Shown here piece after piece: positions 35,484 through 48,251 of a stretch of DNA of 64,000 nt. The DNA comes from Apostichopus japonicus (taxonomy: Eukaryota > Echinodermata > Holothuroidea > Aspidochirotida > Stichopodidae), in assembly GCF_037975245.1 (NCBI RefSeq), contig NC_092575.1:26126841-26190840 (forward strand), read 5' to 3'. A program made the position numbers and the translations under genes. Below the pieces are notes generated by a model. That model was not told where the DNA came from, ran no database searches, and saw only the letters and a program-made list of their open reading frames with translations. How positions within the stretch are numbered: position 1 is the first letter of the stretch; the number at the start of each line of letters is the position of its first letter.

Positions 35484-36876
35484 GTGATGACAAAAAGAAA
35501 TCATCTAATCATAATGAGGATTATAAAGTAATTAACAGACAATCAACTTCGAAAAGTTTCAAAGTTATTCGTTAGATGTGATTATAAGTAGCATTTTGTG
35601 AAAGGCCACAATCCATGTGGAAAAGAAGCATTACTTTAAAGGTTGGGAACACACCTCTTCCTTTAGTAATTAAGGAAACAGTAATTGTGCAATAAACTAT
35701 GAGCAAGATCATGATATACATTTATTCTCAATTTTGTGATCATGAAGCGATTTAGAGAGCCAATTCTAGGTTTCTGTGTCATCATCTCCTTCCAGCTTTT
35801 TCTACTGTACATATAAACAATCATGTAATCATGTAATCATGTAATGGCCTTTGGGAATGTCAAACCTGTTTGCTCTCAAAACTACATATGTACCCCCTGG
35901 AGGTTAACTTTACCATGTATGTAGTACCATGTACTCCTTTGAAAGTGTTAACATTTTTGTCACCAAGGAGCACCAGAAATTTAATTTTAATCTAGCTGTG
36001 ATAAACTTGTTTCCTCTTTTATATAGTACTCTTCCTTATCTGCACTTTTCCAAAATGCAAATCTGTTAATATTGTTGTTATTAACCATAAATTAATAAAT
36101 CGCATAGGAAATATAGCCTACTAAGGGTATACAAAGCATAGGACAAATTTATAACTGTAAAGTGCGTATCCATCGCGCTACTGTTTCATATAAATTTTCA
36201 TGGAATCGTGTAAAGGTCTATTTAGGTAATTTTGCATTGAAAGCTGACCTCTGAATTTCAATAGTTGCAAGCATCAATTCACACATACAATTATTTCTAG
36301 CGGTCGGAAGTGGTAGTACACTATTGGTGTTTCCTTTTGATGTAAAAGATAAACCATTTCTTTGAAACTCAATGAAAAGTTGAGAACAAAATGATAGCTA
36401 AGTTAGCAATTTCTTAATTTCTATTGTATTCATAACTTAAAAGGACTGATTTTAATTGTCTACAACAACTCACCAAATAACAAGAATCCACATGGTTATG
36501 AGGAGAGCCAGAAGGAAAAAGTTATCCAAAATATATCAGTACACAGTGCAATTAACATCTCAATTAATTCTGCTTTGTTTTGAACTACTGTTTAAAAAGG
36601 CAAAAAAATCCACGGTCTGCTGTATTAATTAGTTTGTAAAGCAATATCTGTCTTTCTAAAATGTGGCAGTGGAGATTACCAAGGTAAAAACTTAAGGATT
36701 AAGAAAGCTGTTTTGTGTTAAATCTTGGATTAGTCCCATCACCTTACACCAGTACAGTTGAGTACAAATATGTGATCAATTGTATTAGCTGAAAATACAG
36801 ATAAATATATGATGAAGTACTTAATAACAAAGTAATAATCAATAAAAAGGAACTTTTAAAGTGATCCTAATCTTAC

Positions 36877-36906
36877 CTTGGATGACTTCGGCAGTTTCAG
36901 GACTAG
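36877..36906 (-). CDS. CLIP1: 30-nt in-frame microexon
   Basis: Acceptor TCAAATCTCATGCAG and donor AAG|GTAAGATT (strong) flank 30 nt. In phase 1, inherited from the start exon, it codes (A)SPETAEVIQ and passes phase 1 on. The acidic character resembles the SSETQEE-like stretch that precedes CAP-Gly 1 in vertebrate CLIP-170. It can be skipped in frame. The other frames give a stop or would break the join to CAP-Gly 1. Confidence 0.6.
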
Positions 36907-36933
36907 CTGCATGAGATTTGAAATGTTATTTCT

Positions 36934-37352
36934 TTGTCAGCAAATGTATTGTACAACGATTTGATTACAAGAACATGTCTCTCAGATATCACTTTCCCAG
37001 CTCCTACAACCCTTCCCGAACTCCTCCCATCTAGATAGCTCACAGTTTGTACCCACACATTCAAATTCAATTACTCTTCATTGGTCAGCAACTGTATTAT
37101 ACAACAATTTGATTAAAAGAACATGTCTCTCTATCACTTTCCCAGCTCCTACAACCCCTTCCGATCTTCTCCCATCTAGATAGCTCACAGATTGTACCCA
37201 CACATTCATGTACCTATCATTGGTCAGCAACTGTATTGTACAACGATTACAAGAACATGTCTCTCTATCGCATTTCCAGCTCCTACAACCCCTCCCCATC
37301 TCCTCCCATCTAAATAGCTCACTCTTTGCACTCACACATTCAATTACTTTTC
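36934..37352. repeat. tandem triplicate, about 130-147-bp units
   Basis: Three units, each beginning GTCAGCAA(A/C)TGTATT and containing AAGAACATGTCTCTC, CCAGCTCCTACAACCC and CCCATCTA(G/A)ATAGCTCAC. Units at about 36934-37083, 37084-37213 and 37214-37352. The array ends 28 bp from the acceptor of the 30-nt microexon. Confidence 0.88.
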
Positions 37353-37964
37353 AAACCGTTTAGATCACAAAATATGTAAACAAGATGAAAATTTTTCATT
37401 TAATCTATATTGCAGAATTGTCCCTCAAAGTGCTCAAACATAAATTTGTTTAACAAACAGAGGGACTAAAACTTTGTTAATGTATATACTGTATAGACAT
37501 TTTTTACTTTCAAACAGTACACTTTCAAATGTCACAACAACGAAATTCTTCCTTCCAGCCCCCCCCCCCCCCCAAAGACCCTAAAGAGAATTTAAATTCT
37601 TTGTGACAGGAAAACTAGGACACCAACAGCTTTTGCAACTTCTTGACCTCAATCAATCTATCAATTGTGACATTTATATAACAAATGGTTCAACTTAACC
37701 ACAATCTGACAGGGTGATCAGGGAACACCATGAAGCCCCCCCCCCCCCCTAAAAGAAGAAAAACTCATCCTTCTCAGTTTGTTACTAGATGTGCAAAGAA
37801 TTTCAAAAGGATATGAATGGAGACACAAAGTTATGGTATATTAGGATTGTTGAGCAAAGTTGCTGCATACCTTAACACTGCAAAAATAGATACATAATGA
37901 AGTATATCACTTAAAATGCATTGCAGGTTATGTTAATATTTATTGTAAACCCTTACCAACTCTC

Positions 37965-38150
37965 AAAATCCCCTTCCCGACTCCCTTCCCTCTCCCCTCC
38001 ACACTCTACCTCCTCCCTCTCACCCTCCATATTCTCTCACCCTCCATATTCTCCCTCCTCTCACCCTCCATATTCTCTCTCCTCTCACCCTCCCTCTCCT
38101 TGTTTTCTCTTAAATTCTTCCTCATCTTCCTTTCCTCCTTCTCCTTCCCT
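37965..38150. repeat. CT-rich tract with short tandem units
   Basis: Pyrimidine-rich run containing about four copies of TCTCACCCTCCATATTCTC. G/A-rich on the transcribed strand. Confidence 0.8.
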
Positions 38151-40366
38151 GTCATTGTTCTTTTAATTACTGATTCATTAATAATTAATTGTACAGGCAC
38201 CTGAGTGATTGCATTGCAGTATGGTTCACACTTTCCTGCTAGTCAAAGTGTCTGCCACTTGAAGTTTTTAGAGTTGAATCCTGGCAATGCATACATTATA
38301 TAACAACACAGACTGACAGTAGGTTACAACAGATAAGCAGAGATACTTCTTGGACCATTGTGAACTTGAATATTGAGAATTAAAATTTAGTATCTAGTTT
38401 TCTTCTTCTTTATTAGCAGAGGGTAAAAAACATATGACAAGGAGATGTCTTTCCTGACACAATATTAAATTTTTGTCCCTGATGTCACATATCATCATCT
38501 CAGAGCCCCCTGGCAATATTGTAATTGGAAAGTCTTCCGTCTGCTACTGTGCCTTCCACCTCATTTCTATAAAAGATATTAGGACAGCGAAACCACAGAG
38601 GAGTCAAACCACCTCAGCCAGACTGCCCTAGACATGATTGACCACAGAAGAGAAAGATTGACCACAAAGAAAGATTGACCATAATGAAATACAATCACTT
38701 ATTGAACCATCTGTAAAATATGCTGAACTAAAACTAGAATAATATGCCTTAAAGCGAGGGTTAAGTTTTAAGTGACAGTGCTATTTTGTAGATCTATATA
38801 TCCCTTGACAATTTAAAATTTGAAACTTTTCTCCTTAATCCCAGCACTAGATACTGTTGATTGTTGAACCCTTATCAGTGTTGCCATTTGAACTACAAAA
38901 GATAAATTTGTTCGTAGGGAAGGGACTGAGCAGTCTAAAGCCCGCTGCACAATGCCCGACTGACTTGATTCAATGGACCATCATTACGTGGATATTCAAG
39001 GCAGTGTACGTGTGTTGAAGACTACGACTGAACAAGACTTTGACAGTTGTTAGTCACATGGGCGTTAGTCGGGAAATCTGATCATGTATTGACATAGGGT
39101 TCTCCCTCCTGGCAGTCAACAGTGTGCAGTGGTTCACAACTAATACTGTCCACGTTTTACAAATGTGACCTACACGAGCACCGGCTGATAACAGCAAACA
39201 GTCGTTGAGTGCACTATTCAGTCCTTCCATGTGTCAGTTGTAATACTGTGTGTGCGTGGGGGCCTTCACTGCAATAGACTAGAGTGCCAATGACAAAGTA
39301 GCTCAATTACAAACTACCTGATGTCAACGAGACATTGAACAAAGTATGTAATGGTTAGTTACAGGTACTAGGCCAAGCTCAGAAACAAATCAAAGTTTTT
39401 CAACACAGATTTCAAACCAGATTTGAGGAAAGTGGATCAGCTAGATGCTATCTGCTAGATTTTGACCACATCTTTGATTTCACTGTTTGACCTCTCTTTG
39501 ACCCCAAATGACCTTTGACCTACATTTTACTACCATGAGTATCAACAGTACCTGTCGATATGTGTCATTACCTCACCAAGTTTGACAAGAAACTATCAAG
39601 CAGTATGGGCATGGTGGCCTTTCAACATAGTTCTGTTGACAGACAGTCAGACAGATGCATTGCCATGACAAAAAGTCAACTATTTGAGCTTAAAACTACT
39701 GTAGGTCACATAGGTAGGGTTGAGTCGGGTAGTGATCAGTCGGACAGTGCACTAGACTCATCCAAATGGAATCGTTCAACCAGCTGCTTAAATTGTCACA
39801 CTTAAATACATTAACCGTGTCAACTCGACATGCAACCAACTCTGATGTTGGGTCCTGTAGTCATATGATTGCCCAGGTGTGCTTGGACAATCAGCAAACA
39901 TTCTAAAAACTCAACCACTCAATGACACACTGACAAGTGACTTGTCAAACTCTTGAGTTAACCTACCTGTCCAGTAGAGTTCCAATGGACAACACACAGT
40001 ATAAAGTAACAGCCTGATAATTCAATTTTGTACATCACTTAATGGCAGAACTGGCCCAATTAAGTAACTAATTAATTTAGTTTGCTTTGTTATATTACGT
40101 ATGGCCATCAAATTGAATTAAAACTTACCAAAGTCATATCTGATGAGGAGACCACAGCAATTATACAGTAAATCAAGAAAGGGCACCAAGGCTTACATGT
40201 ATGACGCAGCTGCCTTGCATGTGTGTGTGTGCTTGCTGACCATTAGAAATTATATCACAACAAGATGCTATACTTTTCTTTTTTATTCTCGTGAATGTAA
40301 ACCTTACAGACTATTTACCGTTCAATGTTCCAATACTTACTAGGTTTGGATATTTACGAGGGACGA

Positions 40367-40414
40367 GCTTACCTGTCTCCTCACGCAGGTTGTGGGGAGA
40401 CAGCTAAGCGAGGA
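40367..40414. mobile_element. compact foldback element
   Basis: GCTTACCTGTCTCC and GGAGACAGCTAAGC form a 14-bp stem with one mismatch around a 15-nt spacer. Left arm gives a minus-strand CAG|GTAAGC 5' splice site match. Same family as 33465 and 49732. Confidence 0.6.
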
Positions 40415-41894
40415 ACGATGTAAATATAGGATGTATGTGATAGCAGTATCATACAGTATTTAGCCTTAGAAGGTGACTAGACATCCCCTGATTTCTAGTA
40501 CAGTTCCCGGGATTAAAAATATCCCCTGAAATATCCCCCGCATTACAGAACGCCCTGAAAAATTTCAATTTTACCAGATTGGCCTTCCATTCCTAGACAA
40601 AGCTTCAATGCAAGCTTTGATTGTTTACAATTACTTGGTAATATATTGACTCCCAGTTACATGACAAGTCTTGGGACATTGGATTTTTACACCTTGGGAA
40701 AAATATCTTGTGTCAGGATGTGCATGACCATTTTAAGCTTTGAATATCATCCTTGAAACATAGAACCACCAAAAACACTCCTGAGGCCCTCCAGATTCCA
40801 CCCTCCCAATAAACGTATAGATTTGTTTCATGACCCTTGATGTCAAATGGAAGGAAGGTGATGAGATGTCAACATCAACATAATGTCCCCAGATTCACCT
40901 TATAATAGCCTCTTTCCCTCCTCTGGTTTCTTCCACTCAAATAATTCAAGTTCTATTAAAATGAACAGTCACATCTTCCTCAAGCATCACTTGATCTCTT
41001 ACAAGTGTTACAATGGATACTACCAGTAATCTAGCTTTAAATATGCTAGATTGCTCAATGCATTTGGTATCCACAGAAAACCATCACCTCCATTGTTTTG
41101 AGGTTTACTGCAGAACTCACAGATAATTCAAATGTTGTTAAGACTAACCACTTGTAAGTTAGCATTAGTGTCACAATACAAACACTGTCATACCTAAAAC
41201 AACTTCTTTTTGCTTGAAACCACACAAATCACAAGTTGTACTTCCTTTGAGGTTTCTGATCAAATGGTGTCCTTCTTGTAAACAATATTTTGGAACAATA
41301 AACAGAATTGTAAGACCATCTTTATTCTAATGTATGTCAGGAAGTTGATTTCCAATCCTTAATGAGTGCAAAGGTGTTAGGATTAAAGCAAGTCTCCTTT
41401 GTCCCAAGTATGAATCAAATGATCGGCCATCAGTCAAGAGATATACCAAACTTTCTTGTACATGGACATCATTTAATGAATGGGAAGTGTGCCAGAAATG
41501 TGCATTTAGGAATGCTCAACAAAAGATGTTTTGTTTCTTGAGAGCTGGACAGTATGGATCCATACCATAACGCTAAAACGCATACTACATCTCTGAACAA
41601 CTACAGTACTAATTATTTTGTAATCAAGGAATAGTAGCAGCTTGGTAAAATTGACAGGAGGATATAGATTCAGATCGTTGACAATGTGGTGCTGTCTTCA
41701 ATGGGAAGAAATAAATGGTGAACACTAAACAATACATAGCACACAACATACAATGTGTAACTATAAATGTTAAATAAGAGAAATCAACTTCCCTGCACCA
41801 ATTCTTCTCCTGTCCCAACTACATGCCACAGATGTGTACTTTCACCAACTTCAATGTTTCATTAGATGCTTGATTTCCAGACCATCTGTAGCTC

Positions 41895-42054
41895 ACCTCC
41901 CTAAATCTCCCTCCCTCCCTCTCTCCCCTTCCACTCCCTCCAACTCCCTCCCTCTCCCTCCCAATCCCTCCCCTCCCTACCAATCCCTCCCCTCCCTCCC
42001 CTCCCCTCCCCTCCCCTCCCTCCCACTCCTTTCCCCTTCCCTCCCCTCTCTACC
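41895..42054. repeat. 160-bp CT-rich tract (G-tract array on the transcribed strand)
   Basis: Runs of CCCTCCC/CCCCTCCC with few interruptions. On the pre-mRNA strand this is GGGAGGGAGGG-type sequence, able in principle to form several G-quadruplexes. It starts about 40 nt downstream of the 5' splice site of the start-codon exon. Confidence 0.85.
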
Positions 42055-42094
42055 AAACATCTCTTTGGGTTTTAGCAAAAGAGCTGTTACAAAC

Positions 42095-42203
42095 CTTCCA
42101 CCTTGACAGCTGCTTGAAGTGAGGATGGCCTGGGTATGCTTGTCTGAGGTTTGGGTACTTTAGATGGCTGTTTAAGACCCGAGGGTCTGGCAGGGGCAGA
42201 CAT
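42095..42203 (-). CDS. CLIP1: start-codon exon, CLIP N-terminus
   Basis: The ATG at 42203-42201 opens MSAPARPSGL, KQPSKVPKPQ, TSIPRPSSLQ, AAVKVE, ending in phase 1 at donor AAG|GTTTGT. PSGLKxPSKVxKP matches the vertebrate CLIP-170 start (PSGLKxPTKIxKP), which fixes the start codon; an in-frame TGA lies upstream in the same exon. A nearer donor, AAG|GTGGAA seven bases earlier, would leave phase 0 and not fit the next exons. Thr21-Ser-Ile-Pro24 fits the [ST]xIP consensus for EB binding. Confidence 0.9.
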
Positions 42204-42301
42204 GATGATGTCAATAGTCAGCTCTTTGGATGATACCAGTCGTCACATTCGTCAATCCGTTGTCAAACTTTCTGTCCTCTCAAAAATGTTTTTATGGAAT
42301 T
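42204..42301 (-). other. CLIP1: 5' UTR part of the start-codon exon
   Basis: 98 nt between a strong acceptor (GTTTCCTTTCTCTTGTATCC then TCCAG) and the ATG. It contains an in-frame TGA, so the protein cannot start further up. The acceptor implies at least one upstream non-coding exon. Confidence 0.65.
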
Positions 42302-42507
42302 CTGGAGGATACAAGAGAAAGGAAACAGAGACATGTTATTCATAGCAGTATATAAGCTTCCCATCACAAAAGGATCGCAAAGGATCACAAAGGAATGCTA
42401 GCAAAAACGTGTAGTTCCTTCTTACGTGGTAGATTCGGAAGGAGGTGTATGTAGGCGGTGCCCAGGGAGCGAGGGCGTTTCCAACATGTAGTTAGGTAGA
42501 TAGGAAA

Positions 42508-42545
42508 GTGCAGATGTGGAGTGGGAGACAGGTAAGAGAGGAGCC
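42508..42545 (+). mobile_element. foldback-element arm
   Basis: AAAGTGCAGATGTGGAGTGG then GAGACAGGTAAGAGAGGAG; matches the arm at 22331. CAG|GTAAGA is a consensus-like 5' splice site on the plus strand. Confidence 0.5.
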
Positions 42546-45500
42546 AAGTAAATTATTTTATTTTTTGAAAAAAAAATTATTTATTGGTCTAAATGGAATT
42601 AAAGCTACCTGCAGTGAAGTAACAGTAACACTAGAGTAACTTGGGTTGCATAAATTTTGCAAGATGAGGATTGTGAAGAAGAAATGATAGAGAAGAGAGA
42701 ATCTGGGTTTGAATGATAAACTGAGATGACCGCTCTTCCCCTGTCCCCCCCCCCCTTACACACACACGAACATACAAATACACACACGCACCCAAGTTTA
42801 TTCAGAATGAGAACCCCAAATGTATTTATTTATTTTTTCCATTGTTCCATTCCACATATCCTAACCTATACCTATACCACTGAACAACAGATCAGTCTTT
42901 GGGAGGTTTATTCATTAACACACCACACTGGAAAATTCATACTTTCTTCAAAAACATTTCTGGTCCCGTCATAAAAGTTACCTTTTGGATACAAAGTAAC
43001 AAAGCCTTCCCTTAATGCAACTACAAGGCAGCTCCAAGCAAATCATTATTAAGCGTGTGTAACTGTCAAAATGGCCAATTGATGTTCAGGAAGACAGAAT
43101 CAATTTCAACAAACTGTATGATAATTAGGCAATACCGATGAAATTAATTTATCACTCAACGTAAACAGCTCCCTGTAGCTCTCTGCGTAAACAGCTCCCT
43201 GTAGCTAAATAGGTCAAAGACAGTCATTTAGTAATGGGATAAAAGGAGATGTTGCTTTCATTTGATATTTGCCAAGTGATATTATTTACTGAAATATCCT
43301 ACATAATATAGGTGCTGCATGTCAACAGTAAACATATTGTGTGAAAATATGTGAATAAAAAGTTATACATTCAGGTACTGCAAAAAAGTTCAACAGGACT
43401 ATTTTATTCATAAAACTGAAGAATTAAAATATAAAAATCAAAATTCTTATCAAGACCACATTTTGTCTCACTTCTTTTGAAATTGGAAATATATGAGATG
43501 TTTGCAAACTGTGTACAGTATATAGGATTTGAGATATTTTCCTACATCACTGTGCTGTTGTCTAACATGAGGCACTCTATAGTATAGTGACTGTAGTCAC
43601 TGCTATGACAAAAGGACACATGCCTGGCTTAGTCAGTCCATTCGTATAAAATGGGCAGGTGCCCTTACAGTAAGCCCTTTCTAATGGGAACTACAACTAT
43701 AGCACACATACCCCATATCAAAATAACCGTGCAATCCCCGAACAGTACTTACTGCGTGTATACAACACTGTGTATCACAATGTCATCGTCTAGGCTATTT
43801 TCGCTATTAACTGAGAAATTCACAAGTGATGGTCCTGTGATATATATGACAGTAGTACCAAAACCACTGGGGTTTCCACGACGATAATATCTCTGTGTAA
43901 CAGTTTGTAATAACTGACCTACATCAAAGCCAGATTACCGGATTCCGGTATATTTGTACAGGATCGTGTGACTGGGTCTTTCAGTGATTGAATTCATGGA
44001 CTAGCTATAACTACGCAATTATTGGATGGATTCAATTATTACTGGGTCAAGAGGGTCATAAAGCTAGCCACATTACCAGAATAAATTTCCCAGGGGTGAA
44101 ACATGATAGTTAGATCGGTGTCTGAACTGCTAGAGGGAACAACCAAGATTAAGGTTACAAAATACTTGGAATTTCTCTGGTTTTATCAAATAAGATGATG
44201 AAAAAAATAGTATCAGTTTAATTTGGGACCCCATAGATGCTATTACCTTCTTCAGCTTCTTTTGTAAATTCCCAAGTCAGAGTTATTTTAACCCAACAGC
44301 TTAATCAGGAAATGATTACAACAGGAAAACAGCATTTTTAGTCCAAAATCAAAGTTCATATATATTCGAAAAGGATAACATTTCAATTTTTTGGGGAATT
44401 TTCTCGGAAATAGCAGGTTTGTTTTAAAAATAGACCTGTACAGATCAGTTCCTTATACTGACTATTAAAGATTTCCTGTACTACAGCTAATACCCGTAGA
44501 TGCCAATTACGACTGGTTCCTTGTTGTGAGTGAAATATTGTCCACTGGCATTTGTAACACAGGTATCGAAATGCAGATTAGCTGAGCGAAACTGTTTTAA
44601 TCCAACAAAGCAGCAGAAAAAAGGTTTCTTGCAAGTTCTGACACCAACACAATCACTGGATGCTCATTCCCAAATATTTTGACAAAGTGGAGTTAATCCA
44701 GCAAGATTTTTCTGGTATTTTTTCTCCAACCTGTAATAAAATGCTGTGTATGACCTTCTGTGCTGATGCTTTCAAGATAAACTAAATGGCAGAAATCCTG
44801 AAATTCTAAATTCCATCCTGACTTCTTGTTTATCTTATAAGAACAGCTTCAAAAATATAAGGAAATCACAATTCCAAATAATCAGGCTTTTTCGTTATTT
44901 TAGAATAGTATGGGAGTAAACATGTTGTTAAGAGGTCAGGATCCAGGGGTATTATTAGAATTTAATGAGCTCATTTGCAGTCACCCATATGTTACCCTGT
45001 CAGTACAACTAGTCATAAATTGATCACAAGATTCCAGAGATTGTTGTGTGCTCTCAGTAGCACTGCTGATAAATGGGAATAACGGACACCCCTGCACGGC
45101 ATATATCTCTTTGAGGTTTTTCCTAACCTTGGCACAAAACACAGATATTTTTCTAGAAACTGAAAATGCTGAGAGATGTGAAAATTGTATCTCTCAGCAA
45201 GTTGTATAAAGTACAGAAAGGACTGACCACTACAAACGTTTGCACTAAGACCCATAATTAATTTAGTCTTGCACAAAAGGGTACCTCTTACATTCGACAT
45301 TATCCCCAGCCATTGATGATTACAAATAACCAACAATTCAATGTCTCAGTGTGGATAATTACTTTAAGAGTGGCTGGAAAATGTTTGTTATATAATATAA
45401 ACATGGGTGACCTTTATCTGAATTTTCTAGCATATTTGGGGTCAATACTTGTGACCTTTAAGATTAGACACTAATCCCAAGATAAACTGCATCCCAGTAA

Positions 45501-47979
45501 TAAAATATTTCTGGTTATCATGCCATAATTGCTCATTTGAATAATTCAAGACGAATATTATGAACCACGAGTAACATACGACCTAGATCTGTCCTGACCT
45601 AGGAAACAATATAAAGTTTGCAAAGATACATGAATGCATTCTGTTCATCATAAAGTACTGAAAATTAATGTTTTTGTTAGCAAGCTTTATGTAAATCCAT
45701 CCTTGCATAATTATAGGAACTTAAGCCACTTCCCAAAGCAATTGTTTATAGGCCATACAATACCAGACAGGGTATATTCACTACATGGGAAGGTATTAGC
45801 ACAATATTATCACAGTCTCTCACATTATACCAGGTAGACATTTGTTACTTTGTCCATGAGCTATAGGGTGAAAAGTTTGATAAGAGAAGGCTAGAAGTTG
45901 AAGAATATAAAAAGAATGTAACCTTCTGCTTCTATCAAATCATGGAGAAGTAATTGAGAGAACTGATCAAAAGAAGATCTGACAAGAGGAATCATGGGTT
46001 GATCAAGAGATTATGGTTGTTGATCAAGGCTGGCATCTGCCAATGAAGGACAAAAGGGTATTTATTTTGGAGATCATGGGAAGAATATTCATACAAAACA
46101 GTTGAAATCGCTGGTGGATAGCAGCTCCACAATAGCAACCATCACACTCCATTAGATAGGACATCATGAAGGTACAGTAAAGAATTAGTTGATCTTTTGT
46201 ATGTCCCTCTTTAGAAACCAGTCAAGGACATTCCACTTATTAAAACTATGTCAAACTATACAGGGAAATCCAAAGATGAGATTTCTTTATCTTTGTATCT
46301 GCCTTTCTTTTTTTTTGCTGGTGGCTGAGAAATAATCAAGCTGTCACCATAGTTGATACAATTTACCAGCCAATAATGTACAAACAAACAAAATGTACAT
46401 TATATGAACACATTTTTCATACAAGATGAATGTTATGTGTCTTTACTTCACATTCATTAACCTAGACATTGAATGAGAAAGTAGTTACAGTACCTAACAA
46501 CACAACTCACTTTGAAATAATCAAAAAGAGCCAGCAGGCCCATGTAGTGAAGCCTTGTCAAAAATGCCATCAGAAAATTTTAATATAATTTGCAGTTATG
46601 CCATTTTGCATATATATATATTAGGCATCTCAGGATCTTTTTATTCTATTTTTTTGGGGGGTCATTTTTTTATCAGCACTGAGGCAGGGGTGCTAAAGCC
46701 CCAAATTACAATAACACACACATACTCACACAATACAGTGACTGCCTTTAAAATGTCAATAGGCATTGTAGAGTAGTTTCCTACACCAATGTTATATTAT
46801 AAAGTATTTCAAAATAGTAACTCAAAGCAATGTTGAAAGATTTCAAGAAGATAATATCTTTCAGCAAATCAGGAAACCAACAGTCCTTGCTTGTATGTGG
46901 GAATTTCAAGTCCTTACAATTGTTCAATTGGAGATTTCTTAGTCAATCCTTACTCTTAATGAGTCTTTCTACCTCATAATCATACTTAAAATCAACAATT
47001 GCAGGAAACGATCAAACATTTCATGGTATATACCATACAGTAACTCTTCTATATAGAATTGGGTGAAGTACTTAAGGTTCACATGTTGTGTGTGAATACT
47101 GCGAACATCCTGTTATTAAAAGGTATATCAAATATGATGATTGATCACATCATGTAGGAGATAAAACTGCTAGAATATCTATCTACACTTGTAACACTAT
47201 CATATTAGCTCTCAATTTAATCAAGTAGATAGGTTTGGAACATTTTGAAAGAAGTTTCCGTTGATCAGGAAGGTCAGAATAAACCACCATCCAACAGATC
47301 TGATGATTCTTTTTCTAATTTAAGCAAAGGGAAGAACTAAAACTTTAAATTTATCTGTCAACTACATCTTCCCACAATCCCCCCACCCCCCCCCCCATTC
47401 ACCCTATTTTGCAAGCATCAAATGGAATTATTCTCACAAAGTACATATTCCAATGGTCAACTTGTCGCACAACTTCACAACTGATACAGTAGGATATTCG
47501 TACCAAATCTCACCATCGATCCTTCACAGCTGTGGATTTCTAACAGTGTTGTCCCTCCTACCTGTACATATTTTCACATATTGGTATCAAACTAGTAAAC
47601 ACACACATTAAGGCACAGGTTGCAGACCTAGTACAGTAATTAAATGGACTGTGATTTGATATTCAACTGCAGAAATCTGTATAACAATTTTCTTTGCCAT
47701 GGCTGGATAATCTGCCATCAAGCTAGAAATCTGGGATCATGCCACTGTATCAGCTCCTGGCTTTCAACTGTGTGCCTTCAACAAGATTGTGTGTCTGAGA
47801 AAGATATATTGCATAGGGAGAAGTGACAGAGAAAGAAGGAACATTTGTTATAGCAAGTTTTTAATAGCAAGTTAAAACGCTAAAATTTGGAGCCAACACT
47901 GACCACCTTAAAACTTCTAGAGTTGATCATAAGTTTTACCACCAAGTTTAACATGCTAAAAATTTGCTACAGAACTTCC

Positions 47980-48251
47980 TTGAGAGTTCTGGTTCTCCAA
48001 ATGATTTACTGACAGAGAGGATGGTTAAACAATTAAACAGAAGTTTAAATATCTATGAGAGAGGAACAACTGCTCTGAGGGTGGCATTCAAAAGTCTACT
48101 TAAGACCCATTTTTTCACTTGTTCTTTTGTAAATTAATTTACTTTCTTTGTAAAGCGCTTTGAGCAGTAACTTTTGTTTATTGATTTGGCGCTATATAAG
48201 TCTCATTTATTATTATTATTATTATTATTATAATTATTATTATTATTATAA
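47980..48251 (+). mobile_element. 5'-truncated non-LTR retrotransposon end with (ATT)n tail
   Basis: A short frame (48021-48137, 38 codons) ends ALRVAFKSLL then KTHFFTCSFVN and stop, resembling the FKxxLKTHLF end of CR1/L2-type polymerases. It is followed by TTTGTAAAGCGCTTTGAGCA, TTTGGCGCTATATAAGTCTC and (ATT)n. The tail is nearly identical to 30650-30741. The clade is not settled. Confidence 0.65.

Larger units (their letters stand above)
33060..36876 (-). other. intron (3.8 kb)
   Basis: Contains a foldback element copy at 33465-33546, CT-rich tract at 34747-34802, and retrotransposon-like tails at 34871-34955 (plus) and 35445-35483 (minus). Confidence 0.65.
36907..42094 (-). other. intron (5.2 kb)
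   Basis: Holds the triplicate repeat at 36934-37352, C-runs near 37560 and 37738, CT-rich tract at 37965-38150, the foldback element at 40367-40414, and a long CT-rich tract at 41895-42054 next to the start-codon exon. Confidence 0.7.

Noticed and set aside
40129-40139. 11-nt microexon candidate with good acceptor (TCTCCTCATCAG) and donor (GTAAGT)
   Set aside because: Length breaks the frame into the CAP-Gly 1 exon, alone or with the other small exons.
41834-42106. Pro/Ser/Leu-rich 90-codon plus-strand frame
   Set aside because: Translation of the CT-rich tract, overlapping the CLIP start exon in antisense.
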